From CAYLLT01 sp964591605 (GTDB lineage Bacteria; Planctomycetota; Phycisphaerae; UBA1845; PWPN01): DNA of 10,172 bases. The stretch spans positions 1 to 10,172 of the forward strand of contig CAZQEN010000292.1 in NCBI GenBank assembly GCA_964591605.1, given 5' to 3'. Below, one piece after another: positions 1 to 5,965 of this stretch (its first letter is position 1; each line of letters starts with the position of its first letter). The notes below the pieces were generated by a model. The model worked only from the letters and a program-made list of their open reading frames with translations, made no database searches and was not told where the DNA came from. Both the position numbers and the translations under genes were made by a program.

Positions 1-815
1 TGGCCAACAACTACGGCGAGCCGAACGGCAACGCCGAGACGGTCTGCGGGCGGATCATCAGGGAAATGCCCCGCCACGAGCTGCTCATCTCCACCAAGGC
101 CGGCTACCACATGTGGCCCGGTCCCTACGGCGAGTGGCTCTCGCGCAAATACCTGATTTCGAGCTGCGAGCAGTCACTCCAGCGGCTCAGCCTCGACTAC
201 GTCGATATCTTCTACGCCCACCGCCCCGATCCCGACACGCCGACCGACGAGGTCATGGATGCCCTCGATCAGATCGTACGCAGCGGCAAGGCCATCTACT
301 GCGGCCTGAGCAACCACGGGCCCGACGAAATCCGCGACAAGCAGAACCACGCCGTCTCGCACGACACTGCCCGCCCGATCATCAGCCAGAGCCGCTACAG
401 CATGCTCGACCGCCACGTCGAGGAGGGCGAACTGCAGGCCTGCACCCGTTACGGCATGGGCTTCATCGCCTTCACGCCGCTGGCCCAGGGGATGCTCACC
501 GACAAATACCTCGATCAGGAGTCACCGTCGGAATCGCGGCTGGCCCTCAGCGGCGACGTCTGCGCGCAGCGCCTCGCGAAACGCGAATCGATCGACCGCA
601 TCCGCCATCTCAACGACATCGCCCGCCGCCGGGGCCAGACGCTCGCCCAGATGGCCATCGTCTGGCTCCTGCACCGCCCGGAGGTGACCTCCGTCCTCAT
701 CGGCGCCAGCCGCCCCGCCCAGATCGAGGAGAACGTCGCCGCCCTCAAGTGCCGCCACTTCAGCACCTACGAGTTGAAGAAGATTGAAGAGGTGCTGGCC
801 ACCGGCCAGGCATGA
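1..815 (+). CDS. Aldo-keto reductase, YghZ/Gpr type (5'-truncated by window edge)
   Basis: This is the 3' part of an NAD(P)H-dependent aldo-keto reductase. The frame is open from base 3 and gives about 270 residues to the TGA at 813-815. Internal Mets are not the start; the true start lies outside the window. The visible protein opens with ANNYG, followed by STKAGY, MWPGPYGEW and YAHRPDP. This series matches the L-glyceraldehyde-3-phosphate reductase subfamily (E. coli YghZ, about 346 residues as I recall), so roughly 75 N-terminal residues are missing. Of the catalytic tetrad, Tyr (visible residue 4), Lys (32) and His (73) are present; the Asp would lie just beyond the edge. LIGASRPAQIEEN near residues 232-244 is the usual cofactor phosphate-binding segment. 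The likely role is cytosolic reduction of reactive aldehydes such as triose phosphates or methylglyoxal. It converges with the next gene, leaving a 103-bp gap. The family is certain; the exact substrate is not. Confidence 0.93.
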   Translation, partial: ANNYGEPNGNAETVCGRIIREMPRHELLISTKAGYHMWPGPYGEWLSRKYLISSCEQSLQRLSLDYVDIFYAHRPDPDTPTDEVMDALDQIVRSGKAIYCGLSNHGPDEIRDKQNHAVSHDTARPIISQSRYSMLDRHVEEGELQACTRYGMGFIAFTPLAQGMLTDKYLDQESPSESRLALSGDVCAQRLAKRESIDRIRHLNDIARRRGQTLAQMAIVWLLHRPEVTSVLIGASRPAQIEENVAALKCRHFSTYELKKIEEVLATGQA

Positions 816-856
816 ACCCGCAGCGCCCCCCGCCGCGCCAACTCCCCGCGGGCAGC

Positions 857-897
857 CAGAGCCCGAAGCGCCAGCGAGGGGTTCACCGCGTAAACCC
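857..897. repeat. GC-rich palindromic motif between convergent genes; possible terminator
   Basis: The 103 bp between the convergent genes (816-918) hold an 8-bp palindrome CCCGCGGG (845-852). After it comes the stretch 857-883 with core GCCCGAAGCGCCAGCGAGGG, then a hairpin GGGTT (879-883) / AACCC (893-897) with a 9-nt loop. I remember similar CCCGAAGCG...GCGAGGGG blocks scattered between genes of planctomycetes, so this may be one copy of a dispersed motif. The position suits a bidirectional terminator, but no T-run follows on either strand. The rest of the gap shows no gene. Confidence 0.35.
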
Positions 898-918
898 GCG
901 CCCGCCCCGCCGTGATGT

Positions 919-1629
919 CTACTTCTGCGTCACCGCCACGCGCCCCAGCAGCAGGTCGAGCCTCTTGGCCTGCCGATGCGAGAACGGCACCGTCCGCAGC
1001 TCGTGCCGCGTGTTGTCGTCGCCGAAGGTGAACACGAGCGTCCCCGCCCCCAGAATCGCGTACTCCACGATGTCGTCAATGATCAGCGTGAAGCGCGCCT
1101 GCGCCGTCGGATGCCGCTCCTGCTCATGCATGAAGCCGCGATGGATGATGATCTCGTTGTGCTCTACTCGCCAGTAGTTGAACCGCGTGATCACCCAGGC
1201 GATGGCCAGGTTGAGCACCAGAACGATGGAGAACAGGGCGTAGAACGCCGCATTGGCGTAAACCTTGATGCTCAGGGCGCGGCCGATCTTCTCCCAGGTG
1301 TCGGGGCGGCGGTAGTCGATCAGGAATACCGCCAGTACCGCCACCGCGATAATCAGGACCAGCACCAGGAAGCCCCAGAGATTCAGATCGTACAGCAGCA
1401 GCATCAGATTGACCGCCAGCACGAACAGAAAGATCAGGTTTACCAGGTGCGTGAACGTGAAGGACTCGTTCGACGGCACGCCGTACATGGACATGAGCAC
1501 CGCGCAGAAGATCGAGATCAACATGGTCGGCCACATCATGATGATCTTCGGCCATGACCGCAGAACGACGGTCCCATGGGCTTCCGGCTCGGAGGCGGGC
1601 GGCATGTTGGAGGGGGCAACGTCCGTCAT
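919..1629 (-). CDS. Four-helix membrane protein with C-terminal PH-like (bPH2-like) domain
   Basis: A 236-residue inner-membrane protein of unknown role. The start is the ATG at 1629-1627, preceded by AGGAG (1640-1636) at 6-nt spacing. The longer open frame to 1836 would cross the promoter and translate a palindromic intergenic element, so I reject it. After a Pro/Glu-rich N-terminus there are four hydrophobic segments at about residues 28-49, 58-80, 83-104 and 124-148. A soluble tail (150-236) follows: NEIIIHRGF, then TAQARFTLIIDDIVEYAILGAG, then a short strand pattern ending near residue 217. That order (N-x-I-x-I-x-x-G start, basic/polar linker, strand, 'GAGTLVF') resembles the bacterial PH-like domain of YdbS/DUF304-type membrane proteins. 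I infer this from pattern only. The tail ends in a basic amphipathic helix. The gene follows the MFS gene on the same strand, but the 277-bp gap with its own promoter argues for separate transcription. Confidence 0.8.
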   Translation of the reverse strand: MTDVAPSNMPPASEPEAHGTVVLRSWPKIIMMWPTMLISIFCAVLMSMYGVPSNESFTFTHLVNLIFLFVLAVNLMLLLYDLNLWGFLVLVLIIAVAVLAVFLIDYRRPDTWEKIGRALSIKVYANAAFYALFSIVLVLNLAIAWVITRFNYWRVEHNEIIIHRGFMHEQERHPTAQARFTLIIDDIVEYAILGAGTLVFTFGDDNTRHELRTVPFSHRQAKRLDLLLGRVAVTQK

Positions 1630-1679
1630 GTTGGGCTCCTGCTTGTGAGATCGAGCACTGTCCTGCACAGCAGGGATTG

Positions 1680-1708
1680 ATCTTACGAGTCCGCCCGCTT
1701 CCTGCCAA
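1680..1708 (-). promoter_or_regulatory. Sigma70-like promoter of the four-helix membrane protein gene
   Basis: Reading the minus strand, TTGGCA (1708-1703, 5 of 6 to consensus) is followed after 17 nt by TAAGAT (1685-1680, 4 of 6). Transcription would begin near 1673, giving a leader of about 44 nt that ends with the AGGAG site. A small CCTGC-TGT-GCAGG hairpin lies close to the predicted start site. Good spacing and position support the call, which was made by eye. Confidence 0.5.
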
Positions 1709-1765
1709 TCACCCGGCCCCGCGGCCTCCGACATGGGGTGCGTGACAGACCCGGCGGGACCGCCC

Positions 1766-1839
1766 ATTGTGGTGCAGGCGTCTCGCCTGCACGTGTCCCG
1801 GCGCGCCGGGAAGATCCCGATGCATCGGGACACCACAAT
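1766..1839. repeat. Compound palindromic element (nested inverted repeats, 74 bp)
   Basis: Outer arms ATTGTGGTG (1766-1774) and CACCACAAT (1831-1839) are perfect reverse complements. They enclose three consecutive perfect hairpins or palindromes: GTGCAGGCG-TCT-CGCCTGCAC (1772-1792), TCCCGGCGCGCCGGGA (1796-1811) and TCCCGATGCATCGGGA (1815-1830). An alternative fold pairs GTGTCCCG (1793-1800) with CGGGACAC (1826-1833), with a 5-bp hairpin inside. The unit is almost entirely self-complementary, with 8-9 bp stems that leave little unpaired sequence. It contains no gene. It lies in the 277-bp gap between two minus-strand genes and upstream of the predicted promoter at 1680-1708. From memory, GTGCAGGCG-type blocks recur in planctomycete and verrucomicrobial intergenic DNA, which suggests a dispersed non-coding repeat. 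Function is unknown. Confidence 0.75.
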
Positions 1840-1843
1840 CGGC

Positions 1844-1884
1844 CGGTGGCTCGGCCGCCGAAAGTGTCACAGCCCCGCCGACAC
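1844..1884 (-). terminator. Possible terminator region of the MFS transporter gene (two hairpins)
   Basis: Downstream of the MFS stop, the minus strand first shows GTGTC (1884-1880) paired with GACAC (1868-1864) across an 11-nt loop, then TTTC. Next comes a 7-bp stem CGGCGGC (1860-1854) / GCCACCG (1850-1844) with a 3-nt loop and one G.U pair. The position, starting 23 bp past the stop codon, suits termination. The T-tract is short, so this is a weak call. It abuts the palindromic element at 1766-1839 and might be part of the same repeat. Confidence 0.3.
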
Positions 1885-1906
1885 GGGGGTGGCGCTGCCG
1901 GCGAGC

Positions 1907-3136
1907 CTATACCGAGGTGGTGGCCGCGTCCGGCGACCCCAGCCGGCGGAAACGCCTTGTGAGGTCGCGGCCGGGCTGACGCACGCCCATGTGAATGGTC
2001 GTCTGCACGAGCACGACCAGGAGCACGAGCCCGGCGCAGCCCAGGTAGGCGCCGCTCAGTCCCGCTCCCTGAATCACCCATCCGCCCAGCACAGGCCCCA
2101 GCACGCCCATGACGCCCACCACTGCCTCATTGACCGACACATACCGGGCACTTCGCTCCGGATGCACGAGCGAGTGGAACACGAAGTAGAAGTAGAACGA
2201 GCCCGAGTGGATCCCCACGCAGGCCGCCCCCAGCGCGAACATCGGCGTCGATCGCCCCAGCGCCAGCAGCCACAGACCCGCGCACCCGATCAGCCCGAAG
2301 ACCAGCAGCGGCAGCGGCCGATACGCCCAGAAGCGGAAACGCCCCAGCGACAGGCCGACCAGCGCCTGCACCCCGCTCAGGATCGCGAACACGTTGCCCT
2401 GGCTGGCCTTCGAGATGCCGTAGAACTCGCCGCTCAGCGGCAGGGCCCCGCGGATCAGCGAGATGATCATGCAACCCACGCCACCGAACACCCACGCCAT
2501 CCAGGCCAGGTCCGGCAAGCCGGCGTAGTCCCTCTCATCGACGGGAGCGGGATCGACGGCGGGCGCCCCCACCGCGGGCGCGACCTGCGTGTGGGCGTAG
2601 TGCCTCAGCCACAGCACGCCCGCGCCCACCAGGGCCGCCACCCCCGCGTTGACGAGGTGACAGACGTTCCATCCGAACGACTGCCACAGATAGCCCGTGA
2701 CGAACGGACCGATCGCAAAGCCCGTACTCCAGGCCCAGACGTAGAGTCCGCTCGATGCGGCCACCGAACGCCCGCCCCCCTCATCGACGCACTTCATGAA
2801 GACCTGGAACGGAGCGAAGAACATGGCGGAGGCAATGCCCTGAAAGGCCATGAGCGCGTACATGCCCGCCAATCCGGGACCGCCCAGGAACGCCAGCGAG
2901 ATGCCGATCGAGCCCGCGCAGGAGGCGACCATCAGCCATGCCGCCGATCGCCGCCCCGCCACCCAGGCCATCACCAGCGACGTCACCGCATACAGGGCCG
3001 ACCACACCGCGAGCAACCCCCCCACGTGCATCGGATGGGCGCCTTGGCCGGCCGCCCGAACGGTCACCAGGAACATGACCGACGAGAGCACCATGTCCTG
3101 GGCGACCGGGAAGAGATAGATCGTGAGCCGCGGCAA
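1907..3136 (-). CDS. MFS transporter, 12 predicted TM helices, TTG start
   Basis: A 409-residue major-facilitator-like carrier of the inner membrane. Hydrophobic segments fall near residues 9-26, 36-59, 66-84, 90-110, 128-150, 158-177, then 208-229, 247-265, 273-293, 297-318, 333-355 and 359-380. This 6+6 layout has a Pro/Ala-rich linker at about 178-207. The helix 2-3 loop carries WVAGRRSAAW, a remnant of MFS motif A (G-x-x-x-D-R-x-G-R-R) without the usual Asp. The C-terminus is a basic cytoplasmic tail. The start is TTG (3136-3134), placed directly after the TGA (3139-3137) of the upstream glycosidase-like gene with no spare base. A GGGAAGG-like sequence lies about 8 nt upstream, inside that gene. 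The next in-frame ATG would cut into helix 1. The contact suggests translational coupling and a linked job, perhaps uptake of products released by the secreted enzyme. The substrate cannot be told, and the protein resembles no specific sugar-porter subfamily that I recognise. Confidence 0.88.
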   Translation of the reverse strand: MPRLTIYLFPVAQDMVLSSVMFLVTVRAAGQGAHPMHVGGLLAVWSALYAVTSLVMAWVAGRRSAAWLMVASCAGSIGISLAFLGGPGLAGMYALMAFQGIASAMFFAPFQVFMKCVDEGGGRSVAASSGLYVWAWSTGFAIGPFVTGYLWQSFGWNVCHLVNAGVAALVGAGVLWLRHYAHTQVAPAVGAPAVDPAPVDERDYAGLPDLAWMAWVFGGVGCMIISLIRGALPLSGEFYGISKASQGNVFAILSGVQALVGLSLGRFRFWAYRPLPLLVFGLIGCAGLWLLALGRSTPMFALGAACVGIHSGSFYFYFVFHSLVHPERSARYVSVNEAVVGVMGVLGPVLGGWVIQGAGLSGAYLGCAGLVLLVVLVQTTIHMGVRQPGRDLTRRFRRLGSPDAATTSV

Positions 3137-4732
3137 TCAGGGCACCTTCCCGGTCTTCTTCACCACGACCTCGCAGACGCCCAGGGCCAGCCGTCCGCCT
3201 GCCGGGCTCAGCCGAAAGTCTCCGCCATTGCCCGCATTCACGAAGCGAACCTCCGGCAGTGTGAATCGCTCCGTCCGCCATTGCCCACTGGTGCCCACCG
3301 CGACCGACCGCGTTGGCCGGAACGCACCGCCCACCAGCCCGGACTTCGGGTCGCTGCTGTCGTAGTCGATGTGAAACTGGGTGCAGCCGCCGTCGTCCAG
3401 AAAGGTGACCCGCACTTCGACGGCGTCGTCGCCCCCTCCGAACAAGTATGAATCGTCAACGTCAAAGTACAGGTACCGCGCCGGTTGCTGCTCCGGGCAA
3501 TTCTCCGGTGTCACCACATCGACATCGCGAACGCGGATCCGCTTCCAGCAGCCGTCGCCCGCGCCGGGCAGGAGCTGCACCCCGCTCGCTTGAGCGGCCG
3601 TCCAGCGCACCTCGGCAGCGCCGGCGAAAGCTCCGCGGCTCTCCAGGCGACCCCGCTCGTGAAAGATCTTCGCATACCCCGCCGTTACCCGGATGTACTG
3701 GTCCCCGTACTCCTTCGACCGGGCCACGTCGGTGCCCTCGTGCCATTCGTTCCACGTCTCGACGTGAACCAGCCACGGGCGGCGTTGCGGGTCCATCCGC
3801 AGCAGACGGCGCCACTGCTCGTCGTAGAATTGACCGCCTCTGCGTTCGACCACCAGCGGGCTGCGTCCGGGCACCGCGCTGTGATCGTATCCGGGCCCCA
3901 GGCCCGCCACGACGTCCCCCAGCGTCATCCGCAGCGCCCCACCCCACGTGTACCACGCATCGGCCCCGGCGGGCCAGTCAGAGTGTCGCACGATGAACAG
4001 ACGGCATCCAAACTCGCGGTCGAACCGTTCCGACGCGTCCGCGTACACCCGCTCGTCGATGGCCTTCGCAAACTCGCCGGCGTAGAGGAACACAATCGGA
4101 CGACCGTCAATCCGTGCCCACTTGGCCGGCGGGATCAGGCTGAAGAAGTCGCGAATCGTGCCGTAGAACCAGTCTCGCCCCGCCGGCGTGGTCAGATCCA
4201 CCGGTGTCCCCGCCTGAAGCTGACGCCCCTCGGAGCGGTGGTAGCGCAGCGTGCTCGTGTCGTAGAACATCCCGATGGCCGGCGGAGCTGGTGCCCTGCG
4301 CTCCCGCTGTTCGGCCAGCAGCCCATCGTGGGCCGCTACCAGTGGCGGGAGCCCCACATTGCTCCAGCACTCCCCCGCCCCGGGGAACCCCCAGTAGACC
4401 GGCATGATGAAATCGATCCCCGCCCGGATGACATCGCGTAACTGCGCCTCGTGCCAGTCGCGCGACTTGTACGACAGCGTTGGCATTTCCGGCGCGGGAT
4501 GGTCGGTCAGGGCGTCGCTCCCGTCACCATCGATGGTATGCTCCCCGCTCGGCGCGTCGTACCAGTAGAAGTACGTCGTGCCGATGAGGGGGCTCCCCGT
4601 CTTGAACGAAGCGGCCTGCCGATGAAGCTCCGGCGCCGCCCTGCAGTGGGGACCGGGCGGAGCCGGAGCAGTTGTCGGAACGGCGTCACCCCACAGGCAC
4701 ATCAGCAGAAACCAGGAAGTGATCAGGTGCAT
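3137..4732 (-). CDS. Secreted DUF5010 / GH99-like putative glycoside hydrolase with C-terminal beta-sandwich
   Basis: A 531-residue exported protein. A hydrophobic leader (about residues 3-14) ends at GDA|VP near residue 17, and a Pro-rich linker follows. Residues 48-360 read as one catalytic-type domain: TTYFYWYD, SRDWHEAQLRDVIRAGIDF, MPVYWG, GMFYDTSTL, RPIVFLYAG, PGYDHSAVPGR and finally VETWNEWHEGTD (324-335). I recognise this order as the DUF5010 family, related to GH99 and WbsX-like TIM barrels. The EWHE tetrad (329-332) matches the GH99 motif, which carries both catalytic acids (E329 and E332 here). Residues 370-525 look like a beta-sandwich carbohydrate-binding module. Cleavage of a glycan is inferred, and the substrate is unknown. 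The ATG at 4732 agrees with the promoter at 4769-4798, but an AGGAGG sits directly against it with no spacer. An in-frame TTG at 4750 would add QRERR and a more usual charged n-region. First gene of a unit with the MFS carrier. Confidence 0.85.
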   Translation of the reverse strand: MHLITSWFLLMCLWGDAVPTTAPAPPGPHCRAAPELHRQAASFKTGSPLIGTTYFYWYDAPSGEHTIDGDGSDALTDHPAPEMPTLSYKSRDWHEAQLRDVIRAGIDFIMPVYWGFPGAGECWSNVGLPPLVAAHDGLLAEQRERRAPAPPAIGMFYDTSTLRYHRSEGRQLQAGTPVDLTTPAGRDWFYGTIRDFFSLIPPAKWARIDGRPIVFLYAGEFAKAIDERVYADASERFDREFGCRLFIVRHSDWPAGADAWYTWGGALRMTLGDVVAGLGPGYDHSAVPGRSPLVVERRGGQFYDEQWRRLLRMDPQRRPWLVHVETWNEWHEGTDVARSKEYGDQYIRVTAGYAKIFHERGRLESRGAFAGAAEVRWTAAQASGVQLLPGAGDGCWKRIRVRDVDVVTPENCPEQQPARYLYFDVDDSYLFGGGDDAVEVRVTFLDDGGCTQFHIDYDSSDPKSGLVGGAFRPTRSVAVGTSGQWRTERFTLPEVRFVNAGNGGDFRLSPAGGRLALGVCEVVVKKTGKVP

Positions 4733-4768
4733 CCTCCTCTCTCGCTGCAACGCCAGGTTGTGTCGCAC

Positions 4769-4798
4769 ATCGTACGACCGCCACCCTGCACAACGCAA
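4769..4798 (-). promoter_or_regulatory. Sigma70-like promoter of the DUF5010-MFS unit
   Basis: On the minus strand TTGCGT (4798-4793) and TACGAT (4774-4769) are separated by 18 nt. The start site would be near 4762, giving a leader of about 30 nt to the ATG at 4732. Upstream in-frame codons of the glycosidase-like gene beyond 4762 are thereby excluded as starts. It stands back to back with the promoter at 4825-4854. Confidence 0.42.
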
Positions 4799-4799
4799 A

Positions 4800-4814
4800 C
4801 CGCGACCAACGCGG
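4800..4814. promoter_or_regulatory. Inverted repeat between divergent promoters (candidate operator)
   Basis: CCGCG (4800-4804), five bases, then CGCGG (4810-4814) form a perfect inverted repeat with half-site centres 10 bp apart, one helical turn. It fills the 26-bp gap between the two divergent -35 boxes, where one bound dimer could control both transcription units. No regulator gene is visible in the window. In GC-rich DNA a 5-bp arm can arise by chance. Confidence 0.35.
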
Positions 4815-4824
4815 GCTGGACCAC

Positions 4825-4854
4825 TTGACATCCGGACTGTTGATGGGCTATGAA
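4825..4854 (+). promoter_or_regulatory. Sigma70-like promoter of the beta-barrel gene
   Basis: A perfect TTGACA (4825-4830) is followed after 18 nt by TATGAA (4849-4854). The start would fall near 4861, giving a leader of about 83 nt before the ATG at 4944. This rules out the in-frame ATG at 4857 as translation start, since it would lie upstream of the transcript. It is the best promoter match in the window. Confidence 0.6.
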
Positions 4855-4890
4855 TCATGACCTGGCGCGGGAAGGCAAGGCAATTGGCGC

Positions 4891-4907
4891 GGAAACGCAA
4901 CGTTTCC
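4891..4907 (+). promoter_or_regulatory. Leader hairpin in the 5' UTR of the beta-barrel gene
   Basis: GGAAACG-CAA-CGTTTCC is a perfect 7-bp stem with a 3-nt loop, followed by TTTA. It sits about 30 nt after the predicted transcription start and 24 nt before the ribosome binding site (AAAGGAA, 4932-4938). It could stabilise the mRNA 5' end or act in attenuation; the short T-run makes termination only possible. Confidence 0.35.
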
Positions 4908-4943
4908 TTTAGGCAACTCTCACTCGCTTGGAAAGGAAATGGC

Positions 4944-5939
4944 ATGAGCCGGACAAAACTGCGCCCCGTTGGACTCCTCTTTTTGACATGGCTGATAGCT
5001 GCATCGCTCCAGCACACGGAGGTCTATGGGGCAGAGGGCAACGTGTTTGATCAGATTCCGCAGGTGCGGCTGGTCGCCGCACAGGAGGGTGACCAACCCG
5101 GCACTGCGCAAACAACGCCCGCCGCCGAATCGGCGGAATCAGCCGAGTCCGCGGAGGGCTGCGAGGTCACTTCCGACGAGTGCATGCGGCGCAGGCAGTC
5201 GTTCGACACGATCTCCTTCCTCCAGGACGGGCAGCCCGGCCGGCCCGGACAGATCGAGCTCAATTTCTTCTCCGCCTGGCAGACCCAGTCGCGCCGGTCT
5301 GACCTCGCCTCGATCGCTCCCGAGATCAAGTGGACGCCGAGCTTCCTGCCCAACACCGAGTTCGGCCTGGGTCTCCCCATCGGCCTGTTCAACGGTCGCA
5401 TCGACGGCAACGCCGACATCTACCTGAGCTGGCTCCAGCGCTGGGTCCAGGAGAGCGAAGGAGAGTGGTGGCCGACGTTCTCAACCCTCAACGAGCTTCG
5501 CATCCCCAACGGCTACGGCTCGGAGGGCCTCGACTGGACCCTCACCGGCATCCTCGCCAAAGAGCTGGGACCGGGCACCGCCTACATGAACGCGTTTCTG
5601 CGCTCGGCCAACGGTCAGAACGACTGGGAGCGCGGCCTGAGCTGGGCCGACGCCCTCTATTCCAGCCGTGACTACAGCGACGACCGCCGCCACTTCCAGT
5701 GGGGATTCCGCTGGGGATACAAGTGGCGGATCACGGACTGCTTCGCCCTCATCGGCGACTATGTCCTCCAGAGCAATCCGCTCCGCGGCTGGCACAACCA
5801 GCACATCGGCGAAGTATCGGCCGAGTGGCGGCTGTCCAACCAGCTCACCATCGGGCCGGGCATCATGTACACGCTCGATGGCAGCGCCCAGACCCCGAAT
5901 TTCGGCGCAGGCGTCAAGCTCCACTACGCGTTCAACTGA
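4944..5939 (+). CDS. Outer-membrane beta-barrel-like protein (phenol_MetA_deg/transporter-like)
   Basis: A 331-residue exported protein. The start at 4944 follows AAAGGAA, and residues 1-30 form a classic signal peptide: MSRTKLR, a hydrophobic core of about residues 8-21, and cleavage near VYGA|E. A low-complexity linker with four AE(S) units (61-71) comes next. From residue 104 to the end the chain alternates short amphipathic strands rich in Trp, Tyr and Phe with polar turns (IELNFFSAWQ, TEFGLGLPIGLF, ADIYLSWLQRW, TAYMNAFLRS, FQWGFRWGYKW, IGPGIMYT) and finishes GAGVKLHYAFN. I count about twelve candidate strands. This is typical of the planctomycete proteins annotated as 'phenol MetA pathway' transporter-like barrels. 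The role is probably an outer-membrane channel or structural barrel; the family name gives no evidence on substrate. It is divergent from the secreted glycosidase-like gene, with the two promoters 26 bp apart, so co-regulation is plausible. A hairpin terminator lies 27 bp after its stop. Confidence 0.72.
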   Translation: MSRTKLRPVGLLFLTWLIAASLQHTEVYGAEGNVFDQIPQVRLVAAQEGDQPGTAQTTPAAESAESAESAEGCEVTSDECMRRRQSFDTISFLQDGQPGRPGQIELNFFSAWQTQSRRSDLASIAPEIKWTPSFLPNTEFGLGLPIGLFNGRIDGNADIYLSWLQRWVQESEGEWWPTFSTLNELRIPNGYGSEGLDWTLTGILAKELGPGTAYMNAFLRSANGQNDWERGLSWADALYSSRDYSDDRRHFQWGFRWGYKWRITDCFALIGDYVLQSNPLRGWHNQHIGEVSAEWRLSNQLTIGPGIMYTLDGSAQTPNFGAGVKLHYAFN

Positions 5940-5965
5940 CCCATCACAGAGGCAGTGATTTCGCC

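Noticed and set aside
976..1557. Plus-strand open frame (193 codons) opposite the membrane protein gene
   Set aside because: Translation is dominated by His, Gln, Asp and Arg, the mirror of hydrophobic codons on the other strand.
1733..3451. Long plus-strand open frame (572 codons) opposite the MFS gene
   Set aside because: Its translation is Arg/His/Gln/Pro-rich without hydrophobic cores, and it runs through the palindrome and into the next gene's antisense. It is a GC-driven shadow of the clear 12-helix protein.
3485..4441. Plus-strand open frame (318 codons) opposite the DUF5010 gene
   Set aside because: Arg/Pro/His-rich with no recognisable domain; the opposite strand encodes conserved catalytic-domain motifs.
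4857..4943. Upstream ATG start for the barrel protein
   Set aside because: It would precede the predicted transcription start and bury the signal peptide behind 29 basic residues. The ATG at 4944 has a ribosome site.
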